From Candidatus Cloacimonadota bacterium (GTDB taxonomy: Bacteria > Cloacimonadota > Cloacimonadia > Cloacimonadales > TCS61): 5,359 nt of DNA. A program made the translations under genes and the position numbers. The DNA lies in the NCBI GenBank assembly GCA_021108055.1, contig JAIORR010000299.1, forward strand, positions 1 through 5,359. Reading direction: 5' to 3'. The notes under the pieces are model-generated. The model had not been told where the DNA came from. It searched no databases and was given only the letters and a program-made list of their open reading frames with translations. Each line of letters starts with the position of its first letter. The first letter of the stretch is position 1. Shown here one piece after another: positions 4,969 to 5,359 of this stretch.

Positions 4969-5359
4969 ATGATAGACCCTTACAAAGTGATCAAAGAGAT
5001 AGGATTTGAAAGACTGGCAGGAACAGATGGAGAGAAAAAGGCTGTAAAAATCCTTACCCGCTATCTCGAAAAGCTCGGACTGAAGTTTAAACTCGAACCA
5101 TTCGAGCTTGTTAGCTTTGAATCTGGAACTGCCGTAATATTCATCGATGGAAAGGAATATGAAGCTTATCCATACGGCTTGAATGAAGATGTAACAGCAG
5201 AAGGTGAATTTATCTACCTGGATAATAGCGAAGTGATTTCCTGCAATAAAGGTGCCTTCAAAGGCAAGATCGTGATGTCTTACGGGTTTTCACGAAAGCT
5301 TGCCCTGACTCTTAAAGAAGGAGAAGTTGCAGCCTATATCGGTATTGGAACACCGGGCA
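4969..5359 (+). CDS. M28-type metallopeptidase, N-terminal part (runs off window)
   Basis: The first 130 codons of an open frame continue past the window edge. The start ATG (4969-4971) follows GGAGGAG at 4959-4965, a strong Shine-Dalgarno. Residues 14-45 (ERLAGTDGEKKAVKILTRYL and on to LEPFE) match the entry motif of M28-family aminopeptidases: R-x-x-G-T, then E-x-x-A-x-x-x-x-x-x-x-L-x-x-x-G and an acidic strand. Residues about 60-130 (with FKGKIVMSYG near 97-106) look like the PA-type insert common in this family. No signal peptide or membrane segment is seen, so it is probably cytoplasmic and may trim peptides. The metal ligands would lie beyond the window, so activity cannot be judged. 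It is transcribed away from the TPR operon. M28 is preferred over M20/M42 because of the RLAGT opening and PA-like insert. Confidence 0.83.
   Translation, partial: MIDPYKVIKEIGFERLAGTDGEKKAVKILTRYLEKLGLKFKLEPFELVSFESGTAVIFIDGKEYEAYPYGLNEDVTAEGEFIYLDNSEVISCNKGAFKGKIVMSYGFSRKLALTLKEGEVAAYIGIGTPG

Noticed and set aside
4943..4972. Nine-codon leader ORF (MTEKDWRRK) whose stop overlaps the peptidase start as ATGA
   Set aside because: It has no ribosome binding site of its own, and its second half is simply the peptidase Shine-Dalgarno region. The overlap is probably chance.

Overview
The window carries five protein genes: four on the minus strand (positions 203 to 4554) and one on the plus strand that runs off the right edge (from 4969). 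Base composition is AT-rich; on lines sampled by eye the CPBP protease gene is near 30% GC and the regulator genes near 40%. Shine-Dalgarno sequences are good. The exported TPR/DUF2271 protein, the LytS/LytR-type regulators and several intergenic fold-back repeats suggest a Gram-negative, environmental bacterium, perhaps of the FCB superphylum or a Cloacimonadota-like candidate phylum. That placement is a low-confidence inference; no marker gene is present.

Right to left on the minus strand, positions 4554-1204 look like one operon. It begins with an exported tetratricopeptide-repeat protein that ends in a DUF2271-like domain. After 40 bp comes a LytS-type membrane histidine kinase, and then a LytTR-family response regulator whose start codon overlaps the kinase stop codon by one base (TAATG). 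The kinase should phosphorylate the regulator at Asp56. The exported protein is a plausible extracytoplasmic partner or sensor. Its C-terminal domain holds a D-A-V-T-G-A-S stretch resembling the ApbE flavinylation motif, which makes a redox role worth testing.

Downstream of the regulator, a 224-bp spacer (980-1203) holds a nested fold-back element and a separate 20-bp palindrome. Next is a same-strand CPBP (CAAX/Abi-type) intramembrane metalloprotease with a complete active-site motif set (203-979). The left margin (1-202) has no gene. It contains a 17-bp direct repeat with one mismatch, a further copy of its CCGAAGGTC core and two stem-loops.

The 414-bp divergent spacer (4555-4968) is very AT-rich. 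It contains the TPR-operon ribosome binding site and a candidate operator/promoter, a possible 25-residue small ORF, a bulged hairpin, and a degenerate dispersed-repeat-like stretch just ahead of the plus-strand gene. That gene encodes the N-terminal 130 residues of an M28-type, probably cytoplasmic, metallopeptidase with the start of a PA-like insert.

The most unusual item is the three-gene exported TPR-DUF2271 / LytS / LytR unit. Nothing in the window is a clear defence system, CRISPR array, RNA gene or intact mobile element.
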